This document shows, one piece after another, positions 27,198-36,222 of a stretch of DNA of 64,000 nucleotides (its first letter is position 1; every line of letters starts with the position of its first letter). Source of the DNA: Paracoccus maritimus. Its GTDB lineage: Bacteria; Pseudomonadota; Alphaproteobacteria; Rhodobacterales; Rhodobacteraceae. A program made the position numbers and the translations under genes. Location of the stretch: positions 124,001 to 188,000 of the forward strand of contig NZ_JANAVZ010000003.1 of NCBI RefSeq assembly GCF_025195095.1, read 5' to 3'. Under the pieces are notes generated by a model. It made no database searches and had not been told where the DNA came from. It saw only the letters and a list, made by a program, of their open reading frames with translations.

Positions 27198-27740
27198 ATG
27201 ACCCGATTGCTGATCCTGCGGCATGCCGCGCCACTGACGGGCGGACGCCTGGCCGGACGGACGGATGTCGATGCAGATTGCAGCGACGCGGCTGCCTTCG
27301 ACTGGATCCGCGCCCGGATCGGGCAGATCGGGCGTGTTCTCAGCAGCCCGGCGCGGCGCTGCCTCCAGACCGCCGAGGCGTTGTCGATGCCGCCCCACGC
27401 CACAAGCCAGGCGCTGTGGGAACAGGACTACGGCGCATGGGAGGGACTGGCCTATGGCGATCTGCCCGATCTGGGCCCCCTGCCCCCGGCCCGGCTGGCG
27501 CGGCACCGTCCCGAAGGCGGCGAAAGCTTTGACGACATGGCCGCGCGGGTACTGACCGAGTTGCGCGGGATCGACCGCGATACGCTGATCGTCGGGCACG
27601 CGGGCACGGTCCGTGCGGCCCTGTCGATGGTCGTCGGACCGGCGGCGCTGTCATTTGCCGTAGCACCGTTGTCGCTGACGGTGCTGCGCCGCGCCGGCGA
27701 CGACTGGGCGGTCGAATTCGTTAACGTCACCGCGCCATGA
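27198..27740 (+). CDS. Histidine phosphatase family protein, probable alpha-ribazole phosphatase
   Basis: A 180-residue member of the histidine phosphatase superfamily. The phosphorylated histidine is in LLILRHAAPLTGGRLAGRTD (RHG-like motif as RHA, residues 7-9), the second His in LIVGHAGTVRAAL and the acid/base Glu in EQDYGAWEGLAYGDL. Position just before cobD, with an ATGA overlap, points to CobC: removal of the 5'-phosphate of alpha-ribazole-phosphate or of adenosylcobalamin-phosphate in cobalamin lower-ligand assembly. RHA instead of RHG is a common variant. The substrate is inferred from the neighbour only. No B12 box was found upstream. Confidence 0.78.
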   Translation: MTRLLILRHAAPLTGGRLAGRTDVDADCSDAAAFDWIRARIGQIGRVLSSPARRCLQTAEALSMPPHATSQALWEQDYGAWEGLAYGDLPDLGPLPPARLARHRPEGGESFDDMAARVLTELRGIDRDTLIVGHAGTVRAALSMVVGPAALSFAVAPLSLTVLRRAGDDWAVEFVNVTAP

Positions 27741-28642
27741 TGCCGCTTGTCGCCCTGATCGCGCTGGCGCTGGATGCGGCCATCGGCTGGCCGGACAGGA
27801 TCTATCGCCGGATCGGGCATCCCGTGACGTGGCTGGGACGATTGATCGCGGCGCTGGATCAGCGGATGAACCACGGTAAGGCACGGTTCTGGCGCGGGAT
27901 GGCTGCAAGCCTGCTGGTGATCGCCGCCGCGACCTTTCCGGCGATCATTCTGCAGGATATGCTGGGGGCGTGGCTGCCGGGCATTCTTGCCTGGCCGCTG
28001 GTCGCCGCGCGGTCACTGCACGATCATCTCCGTGCCGTGGCGCGACCATTGCTGAAGGGTGATCTTGCCGCGGCCCGGCAGGCTACCGCGATGATCGTCG
28101 GTCGTGACGTGAGCAAGACCGATCAGGCCGCGCTGGCCCGCGCCAGCATCGAAAGCCTGGCCGAAAACGCCTCGGACGGAGTGGTGGCACCACTGTTATG
28201 GGCGGCAATCGCGGGTCTGCCGGGGATCGCTGCCTACAAGGCGATCAACACGCTGGATTCGATGATCGGTCACCTGACCCCACGCCATGCCGAATTCGGC
28301 CGCTTTGCCGCGCGGCTGGACGATGTCGCAAACTGGCTGCCGGCGCGGCTGACGGCGGTGCTGATCGCGCTGTGCTGCGGCGGCGCGGCATGGGCGGTCG
28401 CGCGGCGTGACGCAGGCGCGCACCGGTCGCCGAATGCCGGCTGGCCCGAGGGCGCGATGGCCGGTGCCTTGGGCGTGCGCCTGTCTGGCCCGCGCATCTA
28501 TGGCGACCGGATCGCGGACGAGCCTTGGCTGAACGGCGGCGCGCCGGATCCCGTCGCCGCCGATATCGACCGGGCTCTGGCGATCTATCGCCGCACCATA
28601 TGGCTGCTGGCGGGGGGGCTTACGCTGCTGGTCCTGATCTGA
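27737..28642 (+). CDS. cobD: Adenosylcobinamide-phosphate synthase
   Basis: The CobD/CbiB membrane protein that joins adenosylcobyric acid to aminopropanol (or its phosphate), late in cobalamin synthesis. The 301-residue chain has about five membrane segments and the family signatures GWPDRIYRRIGHPVTWLGRLI, GRDVSKTDQAALARASIESLAENASDGVVAPLLWA (quoted here as key parts) and YKAINTLDSMIGH, with GARMAGALG-like EGAMAGALGVRLSG. It overlaps the upstream phosphatase by ATGA. Its 3' end overlaps the convergent tctA gene by 23 bp. Other cob genes must lie elsewhere. Confidence 0.92.
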   Translation: MMPLVALIALALDAAIGWPDRIYRRIGHPVTWLGRLIAALDQRMNHGKARFWRGMAASLLVIAAATFPAIILQDMLGAWLPGILAWPLVAARSLHDHLRAVARPLLKGDLAAARQATAMIVGRDVSKTDQAALARASIESLAENASDGVVAPLLWAAIAGLPGIAAYKAINTLDSMIGHLTPRHAEFGRFAARLDDVANWLPARLTAVLIALCCGGAAWAVARRDAGAHRSPNAGWPEGAMAGALGVRLSGPRIYGDRIADEPWLNGGAPDPVAADIDRALAIYRRTIWLLAGGLTLLVLI

Positions 28643-30119
28643 ACCGCCGCCACGCACCCCACAGCGACGACCCGATCAGCGCCAGCGTCGCGACCACGAA
28701 CACCGCCGAGATCGGCCGTTCCAGAAACACCACCGGATCGCCACGAGAGATCAGCATGGCGCGGCGCAGATTGGTCTCGATCAGCGGACCCAGCACGAAA
28801 CCCAGCAGCAGCAGCGCCGGGTTGAACTGCGCCAGCGCCAACAGATAGCCCAAGGCCCCGATCACCGCGACGGCGGCGATGTCGAAGCCTGATCCGCGCA
28901 CCGAATAGACGCCAAGGCAGACGAACACGATGATCGCCGGGTACAGCCAGCGAAAGGGAATGCGCAGCATCGACACCCAGATGCCGATCAGCGGCAGGTT
29001 CAGGATCAGCAGCAACAGGTTGCCGATCCCGAAACTGACGACCAGGCCCCAGAACATCTCGGGCCGCGCCTCCAGCATCAGCGGGCCGGGCTGGACACCG
29101 TGGATCACCAGCGCGCCCAGCATCAGCGCCATGATCGGATCGCCCGGAATCCCCAGAGTCAGCGTCGGCACGAAGGCCGAGATGGCAGCGGAATTATTTG
29201 CGGCCTCCGGACCTGCGACACCTTCGACGGCGCCCTCGCCGAACCTTTCGGGACGGCGCGAGATGCGTCGCTCCATCGCGTAGGACAGGAATGACGAGAT
29301 CGTCGAACCTGTGCCGGGCAGCGCACCGAAGAAACTGCCAAGCGCACCGCCGCGGGCGATGGGTCCGGGCATCCGCCGCAGATCGTCGCGCGTCGGCAGC
29401 AACTGGCGCAGGCTGACATGGGGCGGGCTGCCCTTGCGTTCGGCGCTGGTGATATTGCCGATGAGCTCGGCCACGCCGAACAGGCCCATGGCCAGCGCGA
29501 CAAGGTTGATGCCATCCAAAAGCTCGGTCCGGCCGAAGGTCAGGCGCGCGACACCGCTGTTCACGTCGGTTCCAACGCAGCCAAGGATCAGGCCCAGCAC
29601 CACCATCGCGAAGGCCTTGGATGGTCGCTTGGCGCCGATGGTCGAAGCCGCGACAAGCCCCAGCACCATCATCGCCGCGTAATCGGCCGCGCCAAAGCTG
29701 GTCGCCGCGCGCGACAGGAACCCGGCCAGCAGAACCAGGACCACGATCCCGATGATCGAACCGCAGAAGGACGCCACCATCGACGCGAACAGCGCGACGC
29801 CCGCGCGTCCCTGACGGGCCATCGGATATCCGTCCAGCGAGGTGACCGCCGATTGCGGGGTGCCCGGCAGACGCAAGAGGATCGAGGCGACGGCCCCGCC
29901 ATACTGCGCCCCGTAATAGACCCCGCCCAGCATGATCAGCGCGGCTTCCGGGGTGATGTAGTATGTGATCGGCAACAACAGCGAAATCGCGGCCATCGCG
30001 CCGATCCCCGGCAGCACGCCGATAAAGGTGCCCATCACGACGCCAAGCACGCAATAGATCAGGATGTCCGGCTGCAATGCAACCGTCAGCCCGTACAGAA
30101 GTCCTTCAAGCGTCGTCAT
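28620..30119 (-). CDS. tctA: Tripartite tricarboxylate transporter, large permease subunit
   Basis: The 12-helix permease of a TTT-family secondary transporter for citrate-like carboxylates, driven by ion gradients. The 499-residue protein has the family signatures GTFIGVLPGIGAMAAISLLLPI (helix 1-2) and the later GALPGTGSTISSFLSYAMER repeat. PALLLLGFVLGPLIETNLRRAM closes it. The chosen ATG overlaps the tctB stop as ATGA. The order tctC-tctB-tctA in one operon is standard. The last 23 bp overlap the end of cobD on the other strand. Substrate depends on the binding protein and is unknown. Confidence 0.93.
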   Translation of the reverse strand: MTTLEGLLYGLTVALQPDILIYCVLGVVMGTFIGVLPGIGAMAAISLLLPITYYITPEAALIMLGGVYYGAQYGGAVASILLRLPGTPQSAVTSLDGYPMARQGRAGVALFASMVASFCGSIIGIVVLVLLAGFLSRAATSFGAADYAAMMVLGLVAASTIGAKRPSKAFAMVVLGLILGCVGTDVNSGVARLTFGRTELLDGINLVALAMGLFGVAELIGNITSAERKGSPPHVSLRQLLPTRDDLRRMPGPIARGGALGSFFGALPGTGSTISSFLSYAMERRISRRPERFGEGAVEGVAGPEAANNSAAISAFVPTLTLGIPGDPIMALMLGALVIHGVQPGPLMLEARPEMFWGLVVSFGIGNLLLLILNLPLIGIWVSMLRIPFRWLYPAIIVFVCLGVYSVRGSGFDIAAVAVIGALGYLLALAQFNPALLLLGFVLGPLIETNLRRAMLISRGDPVVFLERPISAVFVVATLALIGSSLWGAWRRFRSGPAA

Positions 30120-30565
30120 GTGCCAAGACGCGGCCAAACCGGCATGGTCATCTGCAGGCCCTCTTTGAACACAAGCCATGTCAGCGCGGCGATCGCCACG
30201 GCCAGCATCACCCGCCACCGCCAACCGCGACGCGGTGCCGGCAGGCTGGCGACCAGAACGGCGACGGCGGTTGTCGGCATCAGCCCGAGACGCTGCAAGC
30301 CCAGACCGAACAGGGCGATGGCTGCCAGAACGGCCAGCGCCTCATGCGCGGCAAAGGGGCGCGCCTCGCCGGACCGGCGCCACGCGGGCAGCGCAATCAT
30401 CAGCCCAAGCCCGGCCAGCAACGCCCCAAGAACGGTCGGGAAGAAGCCCGGTCCCATCCGGCGCAGCGTCCCGAATTCATACTGACCCATCGCGTAGAAC
30501 GCGACCGCCGCACCGATCGCGGCCATTGCGGCACCGCCCCAGATGTCATGCCAGTCGCGCCGCAT
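30116..30565 (-). CDS. tctB: Tripartite tricarboxylate transporter, small membrane subunit
   Basis: The four-helix TctB subunit (149 residues) that pairs with TctA. Helix 1 is IWGGAAMAAIGAAVAFYAMG, followed by the family loop GTLRRMGPGFFPTVLGALLAGLG with its conserved Gly-Pro-Gly-Phe-Phe-Pro. Two more hydrophobic segments follow. It is 6 bp after tctC and overlaps tctA by ATGA, so all three are cotranslated. Confidence 0.9.
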   Translation of the reverse strand: MRRDWHDIWGGAAMAAIGAAVAFYAMGQYEFGTLRRMGPGFFPTVLGALLAGLGLMIALPAWRRSGEARPFAAHEALAVLAAIALFGLGLQRLGLMPTTAVAVLVASLPAPRRGWRWRVMLAVAIAALTWLVFKEGLQMTMPVWPRLGT

Positions 30566-30571
30566 CGCCGA

Positions 30572-31564
30572 TTACTGCGCCGCCTCGATCCGGTCGATGA
30601 CCGCGCCCCAGACCTGGGTATCGTCGGTGATCCGCTGCGCCAGATCCGCGGGCGCGCCCCCCTCGGCCTTCCAGCCCATCGCCAGCATCTTTTCCTGCAC
30701 GTCCGGATCTTGCAGGATCTCGTTGATGGCGGTGTTCAGCCGGTCGATGATCGCGGGATCGGTTCCCGCGGGCGCGATGAAGGCGTTCCACAGCTCTGCC
30801 CGGAAATCCTCGGGCATTCCGGCGTTACCCGCGATGACCGGCACATCGGGGACCTGCGCGAAGGGCTGCTGCGATGTGACGCCCAGCATCTTCATCTTGT
30901 CCGCCTCGACCTGCGGCAGCGCGGCAGACGGCGCCATGAAGCCCGCGTCGATCTCTCCTCCGATGATCGAGGTCGTGACCTCGGCATAGCTGGTGAAGGG
31001 GATATGCAGCATCTCTATTCCGGCAGCATCCGCGAACAGTTCCGCCGTCAGATGCGCGCCCGATCCCTGCCCGACCGAACCATAGGCAATGCCGCCCGGA
31101 TCGGCCTTCGCCGCCTCGATGAACCCGGCCAGATCGGCGGGTCCGGCGTCAGCGGCCATCGCCAGAACCAGCGGCGCCGTCGCCATCAGCGCGACCGGCG
31201 CGATGTCGTTCTGAACATCGTAAGAGATATCGGGCACCAGTCGCGGCGAGGTGGTCAACGGCCCGTTGATCGTCGTGCCGAAGGAATAGCCGGGTTCGCC
31301 CGCAAGCATCTGCTGGACTCCGATCACCCCGCCCGCGCCGGGCTTGTTCTCGACCACCACCGGCTGGCCCAGCCTTTCGGCCAGCGGCTCGGTGACCAGC
31401 CGCGCCAAAACGTCGGGCGACGATCCTGCGGGAAAACCGACATAGACGTGCACCGGCTGCGTGGGCCATTCAGCCTGCTGCGCGACAGCCAAGGCCGGAA
31501 GTAGCGCGCCGACCCCTGCCAGCGCCGATGCAACCAGCAGGTTGCGGCGGTCGATTGCGGCCAT
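30572..31564 (-). CDS. tctC: Tripartite tricarboxylate transporter, periplasmic binding protein
   Basis: The Bug-family extracytoplasmic solute receptor (330 residues) that delivers the substrate to TctAB. A twin-arginine-like signal is seen, MAAIDRRNLLVASALAGVGALLPALAVAQQ (only part quoted counts: DRRNLLVASALAG), so export through Tat is possible. The mature start EWPTQPVHVYVGFPAGSSPDVLAR is typical, as is VVENKPGAGGVIGVQQ, the family ligand-loop. The ATG chosen has GGAGG six bases upstream; an earlier in-frame ATG lacks one. An inverted repeat lies 30-60 bp before it. The ligand could be a di- or tricarboxylate or another organic acid. Confidence 0.9.
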   Translation of the reverse strand: MAAIDRRNLLVASALAGVGALLPALAVAQQAEWPTQPVHVYVGFPAGSSPDVLARLVTEPLAERLGQPVVVENKPGAGGVIGVQQMLAGEPGYSFGTTINGPLTTSPRLVPDISYDVQNDIAPVALMATAPLVLAMAADAGPADLAGFIEAAKADPGGIAYGSVGQGSGAHLTAELFADAAGIEMLHIPFTSYAEVTTSIIGGEIDAGFMAPSAALPQVEADKMKMLGVTSQQPFAQVPDVPVIAGNAGMPEDFRAELWNAFIAPAGTDPAIIDRLNTAINEILQDPDVQEKMLAMGWKAEGGAPADLAQRITDDTQVWGAVIDRIEAAQ

Positions 31565-31596
31565 GTTATCCTCCATCATGCTGTTCGGGCGGCAGT

Positions 31597-31623
31597 CTTG
31601 ACCCGCAACCGGGCAAGGTCAAG
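31597..31623. promoter_or_regulatory. Inverted repeat upstream of the tct operon
   Basis: CTTGACC and GGTCAAG form a perfect 7-bp inverted repeat with a 13-bp centre, ending 32 bp before the tctC start. On the minus strand TTGACC plus a 17-bp spacer and AAGACT could also be the promoter, so the repeat may be an operator placed over it. Inference only. Confidence 0.4.
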
Positions 31624-31677
31624 CAAGCAGCGGATCATTTCGACAATCCGAGCGTAAGATATTGTAAAGACGCAATT

Positions 31678-32463
31678 TCAGACCTGATCCACGCGCGTCA
31701 CGCGCACCACCTGACGGCGCATGTCCGCAAAGCTCATGGTGGTCATGAACGCGACATCGGTCGCATCGCGGCCAACCGCGATCAGGGCCATCTCGTCGGC
31801 GCGTGCCATCCCGGTCGGATCGACCAGATGCCAGCCCCCTTCCAGGAATACCTCGACCACGGCATGAAAGTCGGGGGGCTGAACAGACGGCGCATAGGCG
31901 CTGGCGATCCGCGCGGGGATTTGCGCGGCCCGGCACAGCGCGATCATCAGATGCGCGTAATCGCGGCACACGCCCTGACGTTGCAGGAACGTATCCGCGG
32001 CGGTGGTATCGGCATTGCTGGCGCCCGCGACATAGTCCAGCCGATCCTCGACCCAGTCGCGGATCGCCGCGACCTTCAGGCCGCCTGTCAGATCGCCGAA
32101 ACGCCGGCTTGCGAAAGCGGCAAAGCGTTCAGCCTGGCAATAGCGCGACGGCAGCAGATAGCGCAGCGCGTCGCCGGGCATCTGGTCCACCTCGCATCCG
32201 GCAAGCGCATTCAGATCGGGACAACTCCGCGTCACCTGAATTTCGGCAGAGTAACGGCATTGAACCCGGTCCTTGGCGCGCAGGATGATCCGTTCGCCGA
32301 TCCCCTCTTCGCCCGGCACGCGGGCGATGCGTTCAACCATGCCGAAATCGATGGAGACGCGCTGCAGATCCTGGCCGTCGGCCCCTGCCGCTTCCAGCAT
32401 CAGCAGCACCGGCCCCTCTTCGGACAGCGCGTAGTCAAGTTCGACATCAACGCTCATGCGCAT
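31678..32463 (-). CDS. Transglutaminase-like cysteine peptidase domain protein
   Basis: A 261-residue cytosolic protein of the transglutaminase-like superfamily. Residues 1-110 form a beta-rich N-terminal domain; the catalytic domain follows with Cys in RQGVCRDYAHLMIALCRAA, His in DFHAVVEVFLEGG and Asp in LVDPTGMARAD, so the triad is intact. A conserved set of such proteins in alphaproteobacteria is annotated only by domain; the role may be amide hydrolysis or protein processing. The start with GGAGG seven bases upstream was preferred to a Met two codons later. It follows the AGE gene by about 106 bp on the same strand. Confidence 0.85.
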   Translation of the reverse strand: MRMSVDVELDYALSEEGPVLLMLEAAGADGQDLQRVSIDFGMVERIARVPGEEGIGERIILRAKDRVQCRYSAEIQVTRSCPDLNALAGCEVDQMPGDALRYLLPSRYCQAERFAAFASRRFGDLTGGLKVAAIRDWVEDRLDYVAGASNADTTAADTFLQRQGVCRDYAHLMIALCRAAQIPARIASAYAPSVQPPDFHAVVEVFLEGGWHLVDPTGMARADEMALIAVGRDATDVAFMTTMSFADMRRQVVRVTRVDQV

Positions 32464-32569
32464 CGCTGGCCTCCATGGGTAAGGGAACCCATGCCTGATC
32501 GCAGAGGATGGCCGCAGACACAACCCGTGACGTGGGATTGCGTGCAGTCGCGCAGGCTGCTGAGACTGC

Positions 32570-33823
32570 CTATACGGCCGCACCCAAAGGCGCCTGCCCC
32601 GCCAATGCCCGACCCGCCTGCGAAAGGCCGGATGCCAGCGGCAGCAGATCGGCCTGCAGTGCGTGATAGATGTCGGGCTTGCCCGCAAACTGCGTCATGG
32701 CGGGTTGGTCGTCGGGGCCGATTTCCGGGAACCAGCCGCCCGACGCATGGTCGATCAGGTGCCGGTCGGCAAATGTCCACAGCCTGCGATACCACGCCTC
32801 GTCCTCGGGGCGCCCGTCCAGCTTGATCAGCGCGGCCAGCGCGCCGATGGCCTCGGTCACAGGCCACCAGTATCGCGCAGGATTGTCCACCGATCCATCG
32901 AAGCGCAGCGTATATGCCAGCCCGCCGCGCCGGCTGTCCCAGGCGTCCGCCAGCGCCGTGGCGACCAGCAGACGCGCCTGCGCCGGGGCATCCGTCGCCG
33001 GCCGGCCAGACTGGTCCCAGCATTGCAGATGCAGCCGCGCCATCTCGAAGGAATGGCCGGGCGTGGTGCCCGCGGGACGGAACATGGGATTTCCGGCGTA
33101 ATCGTGGTCGGGGTGCCAGTCCGCGTCGTAATGTTCAGGAATCCGCCAGCCATGCGCCGCAGCCCGACCAGCAATGAAGAAATCCAGGATGCGCCGGGCG
33201 CGGGACAGGTATTCCGCCTGATCCGTGGCCTCGTGCGCGGCCAGAAGCGCCTCGACCCCGTGCATGTTGGCGTTCATGCCGCGATAGGTCGAAAAGGGCT
33301 GCCAGTCGCGGGTGAATTCGTCGCGGAGCAGACCGGCGGTCTCGTCCCAGAAATGCCGGTCCAAAATTTCGGAGATATCAGCCAGCAGCCGATCGGCATC
33401 GGGATGCCCCGCCAGTTTCGCGCTGGACGCCGCCAGAAGAACGAAGACATGCCCATAGGCCAGCTTGGTTCCGTCCGCGACCGCGTCACCGTCAAGCGAC
33501 CAGACGAAGCCGCCGTGGCGCGGGTCGCGATGCCGTCGCCACAGATAATCCATGCCCCGGTCGATGATGCCGGCCCGGTCCTGACGCCCGGCCAACCGCG
33601 CCAGCGCGTAGGAATGCACCAGCCGCGTCGTCGTGTGCAGCTCCTGCACCGTCGATTGCAGCGGCGCGCCGGCATAGTCCAGCGTGTGAAAACCGCCCGC
33701 TGCGCGCGGGCTGGCATCAAAGAAATCCAGCGCGCGATGGGCGTCGCGGATCAGAAAGCCGCGATGGGCGGGGTCGTCCAGCCAATGTCCCGCAGCGTCC
33801 ATGTTTTCGGCTGTGTCAGTCAT
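32570..33823 (-). CDS. AGE-family sugar epimerase/isomerase
   Basis: A 417-residue (alpha/alpha)6-barrel protein of the N-acylglucosamine 2-epimerase family, which also includes YihS-type aldose-ketose isomerases and mannose isomerase. Patterns include LLGRRHRDPRHGGFVWSLDG-like DYLWRRHRDPRHGGFVWSLD, KLAYGHVFVLLAASSAKLAGH, DEFTRDWQPFSTYRGMNANMHGVEALLAAHE (parts) and PGHSFEMARL, which hold the two catalytic His. The N-acylglucosamine binding is not assured; mannose/fructose or sulfoquinovose-related sugars are alternatives. Start has AGGGG seven bases upstream. It lies 11 bp downstream of tex, so cotranscription is likely. Confidence 0.85.
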   Translation of the reverse strand: MTDTAENMDAAGHWLDDPAHRGFLIRDAHRALDFFDASPRAAGGFHTLDYAGAPLQSTVQELHTTTRLVHSYALARLAGRQDRAGIIDRGMDYLWRRHRDPRHGGFVWSLDGDAVADGTKLAYGHVFVLLAASSAKLAGHPDADRLLADISEILDRHFWDETAGLLRDEFTRDWQPFSTYRGMNANMHGVEALLAAHEATDQAEYLSRARRILDFFIAGRAAAHGWRIPEHYDADWHPDHDYAGNPMFRPAGTTPGHSFEMARLHLQCWDQSGRPATDAPAQARLLVATALADAWDSRRGGLAYTLRFDGSVDNPARYWWPVTEAIGALAALIKLDGRPEDEAWYRRLWTFADRHLIDHASGGWFPEIGPDDQPAMTQFAGKPDIYHALQADLLPLASGLSQAGRALAGQAPLGAAV

Positions 33824-33834
33824 TCCGACCCCTC

Positions 33835-36162
33835 TCAGCGTTTGCGCATCGCATCCATCAGGGCCGCGCCAAGCGCGCCCTGTCCGCCGTCGTTTCCACG
33901 CGGCGCGGGCTTGCCGCCCTTCGGGCCACGCGACACCTGACCGACAGGCGGTCTGCCCGACGCGGTCCCCGCACGCGGCGAACGGTCCGGTTGTGTACCG
34001 CCATCCTTGCGCATCGTCAGCCCGATCCGCTTGCGCGGGATATCGACTTCGGTCACGCGAACCCGGACCACATCGCCGACCTTCACGACCTCGTTGGGGT
34101 CCTTCACGAAGCGGTCGGCAAGCTGGCTAATATGGACCAGCCCGTCCTGATGCACGCCGATATCGACAAAGGCCCCGAATGCCGCGACATTCGTGACGGT
34201 CCCTTCCAGCGACATGCCGGGTTTCAGATCCTTGATGTCCTCGACCCCGTCGGTGAAGCTGGCGGTGACGAAATCGGGGCGCGGATCGCGGCCGGGTTTT
34301 TCCAGTTCGGACAGGATGTCGCGCACGGTCGGCAAGCCAAAATGCTCATCGACGAACTGTTCGGCCCGTACCGACTTCAGCGCCGAGCCGTCGCCCATGA
34401 TGCTGCGTATATCGCGTCCGCAAGCCGCGACGATCTTGCGCGCGACGCCGTAGGCCTCGGGGTGGACCGAGGATGCGTCCAGCGGCTCGGACCCGTCGCG
34501 GATCCGCAGAAATCCCGCGCATTGTTCGAATGCGCGCGGTCCCAGCCCGCTGACCTTCTTCAGCGCCGCGCGCGAGGCAAAGGCGCCCTGCGCGTCGCGA
34601 TGGGCCACGATCGCGCTGGCAAGCGAGGGGCCAAGCCCAGCCACATGCGCCAGAAGCGGCGCCGAGGCGGTATTCAGATCGACGCCGACCGCGTTGACCG
34701 CATCCTCGACCACGACCTCCAGCGCCTTGGTCAGTTGCCGCTGGTCCACGTCATGCTGATACTGGCCGACGCCAATGGATTCGGGTGGCACCTTCACCAA
34801 CTCGGCCAAGGGGTCCTGCAACCGGCGGGCGATGGACACGGCCCCGCGCAGCGACACGTCCAGATCGGGAAATTCCTTCGCCGCCTGTTCGGACGCGGAA
34901 TAGACTGACGCCCCCGCTTCCGAGACGACCACCCTGGTCGGGGTCTTCACACCCTTTGGCAGGTGCTTCAGCACGTCGCCGACCAGTCGTTCGGTTTCCC
35001 GGCTGGCGGTGCCGTTTCCGATGGCGATCAGTTCCGCATCGTGTTTTGCGATCAGCGCCAGCAAGGTCGCCTCGGCCCCGCGCAGATCGTTCCTGGGCTG
35101 GAACGGATAGATCGTCGCGGTATCGACCAGCTTGCCGGTCGCATCGATGACAGCAACCTTGACGCCGGTTCGGATGCCGGGGTCCAGACCGATCGTCGCC
35201 TTCGCCCCGGCCGGCGCCGCCAGCAGCAGATCCTTGAGATTGCGTCCGAAAACCCGGATCGCCTCGTCATGGGCGCGTTTGCGCAATTCGGTCAGCAAGT
35301 CGATATACATGGTGTTGGACAGCCGCACCCGCCATGTCCATCCCGCGACCTGCCGCAGCCACTGATCGCCGGGAAGATCGCCCAGAGGCCCGATGGCCTG
35401 CGCGACCATCCCCTCGGCCCGCGCGGCCCCGGTTTCGGGATCGGGCGAGATGTCGATGGTCACCACCTCTTCCTTGGCCGCGCGCAGGATCGCCAGCGCG
35501 CGATGGGCGGGAATGCCGGCCCACGCCTCGCGGTGATCGAAATAATCGCTGAACTTGGCGCCCGTATCTTCCTTGCCGGCGACCAGCTTGGCCGCAATAA
35601 ACGCCTCGGCCCGCATGAAATCGCGCAGCCGACCCAGCAGCGTCGCGTTTTCCGACAGCTCTTCCACAAGGATGTCGCGCGCCCCGTCCAGGGCAGCCTT
35701 CTGATCGGGAACGGCCTCGGTCACATAGCTTGACGCCAGTGCCTTGGGATCGGCCGCACGATCGTGCTGAATGGCCCGCAGCAAAGGCTCCAGTCCATTC
35801 TCGCGCGCGATCATCGCCTTGGTTCGGCGCTTGGGCTTGAAGGGCAGATAGATATCTTCCAGCGCGGCCTTGGTGTCGGCCCCGGCGATGGCACGGGCCA
35901 GATCGTCGGTCAGCTTGCCCTGCTCGCGAATCGAGCCAAGGATCGACTCGCGCCGCGTCTCCATCTCGCGCAGATAGGACAGCCTGTCGGACAACATGCG
36001 CAGCTGGGTGTCGTCCAGCCCGCCCGTCACTTCCTTTCGGTATCGCGCGACGAAAGGCACGGTCGCGCCACCGTCCAGCAACTGCGTCGCGGCCACGACC
36101 TGTGCGGCACTTGCATTGATCTCGGTCGCGATGATGCGGGCGATGCGTTGGGCGGCGTCCAT
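33835..36162 (-). CDS. tex: Transcription accessory/RNA-binding protein Tex
   Basis: Tex is a nucleic-acid-binding protein linked to transcription and stress tolerance. The 775-residue chain has the Tex N-terminal helical domain (VAATQLLDGGATVPFVARYRKEVTGGLDD), a YqgF-like RNase H fold (IGLDPGIRTGVKVAVIDATGKLVDT, about residue 340), a helix-hairpin-helix region (NTASAPLLAHVAGLGPSLASAIV) and a C-terminal S1 domain (GTVTNVAAFGAFVDIGVHQDGLVHISQL). A basic Arg/Gly/Pro tail follows. The ATG has AGAGGA seven bases upstream; an earlier GTG overlaps the ribosome site. It is the gene before AGE and after the antiporter. Confidence 0.95.
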   Translation of the reverse strand: MDAAQRIARIIATEINASAAQVVAATQLLDGGATVPFVARYRKEVTGGLDDTQLRMLSDRLSYLREMETRRESILGSIREQGKLTDDLARAIAGADTKAALEDIYLPFKPKRRTKAMIARENGLEPLLRAIQHDRAADPKALASSYVTEAVPDQKAALDGARDILVEELSENATLLGRLRDFMRAEAFIAAKLVAGKEDTGAKFSDYFDHREAWAGIPAHRALAILRAAKEEVVTIDISPDPETGAARAEGMVAQAIGPLGDLPGDQWLRQVAGWTWRVRLSNTMYIDLLTELRKRAHDEAIRVFGRNLKDLLLAAPAGAKATIGLDPGIRTGVKVAVIDATGKLVDTATIYPFQPRNDLRGAEATLLALIAKHDAELIAIGNGTASRETERLVGDVLKHLPKGVKTPTRVVVSEAGASVYSASEQAAKEFPDLDVSLRGAVSIARRLQDPLAELVKVPPESIGVGQYQHDVDQRQLTKALEVVVEDAVNAVGVDLNTASAPLLAHVAGLGPSLASAIVAHRDAQGAFASRAALKKVSGLGPRAFEQCAGFLRIRDGSEPLDASSVHPEAYGVARKIVAACGRDIRSIMGDGSALKSVRAEQFVDEHFGLPTVRDILSELEKPGRDPRPDFVTASFTDGVEDIKDLKPGMSLEGTVTNVAAFGAFVDIGVHQDGLVHISQLADRFVKDPNEVVKVGDVVRVRVTEVDIPRKRIGLTMRKDGGTQPDRSPRAGTASGRPPVGQVSRGPKGGKPAPRGNDGGQGALGAALMDAMRKR

Positions 36163-36222
36163 GCTGTCCTCTCTCACTTCGGAACCGCTGTCTTAGCCGT
36201 CACCGCGGCCTGCGCCAAGCGG

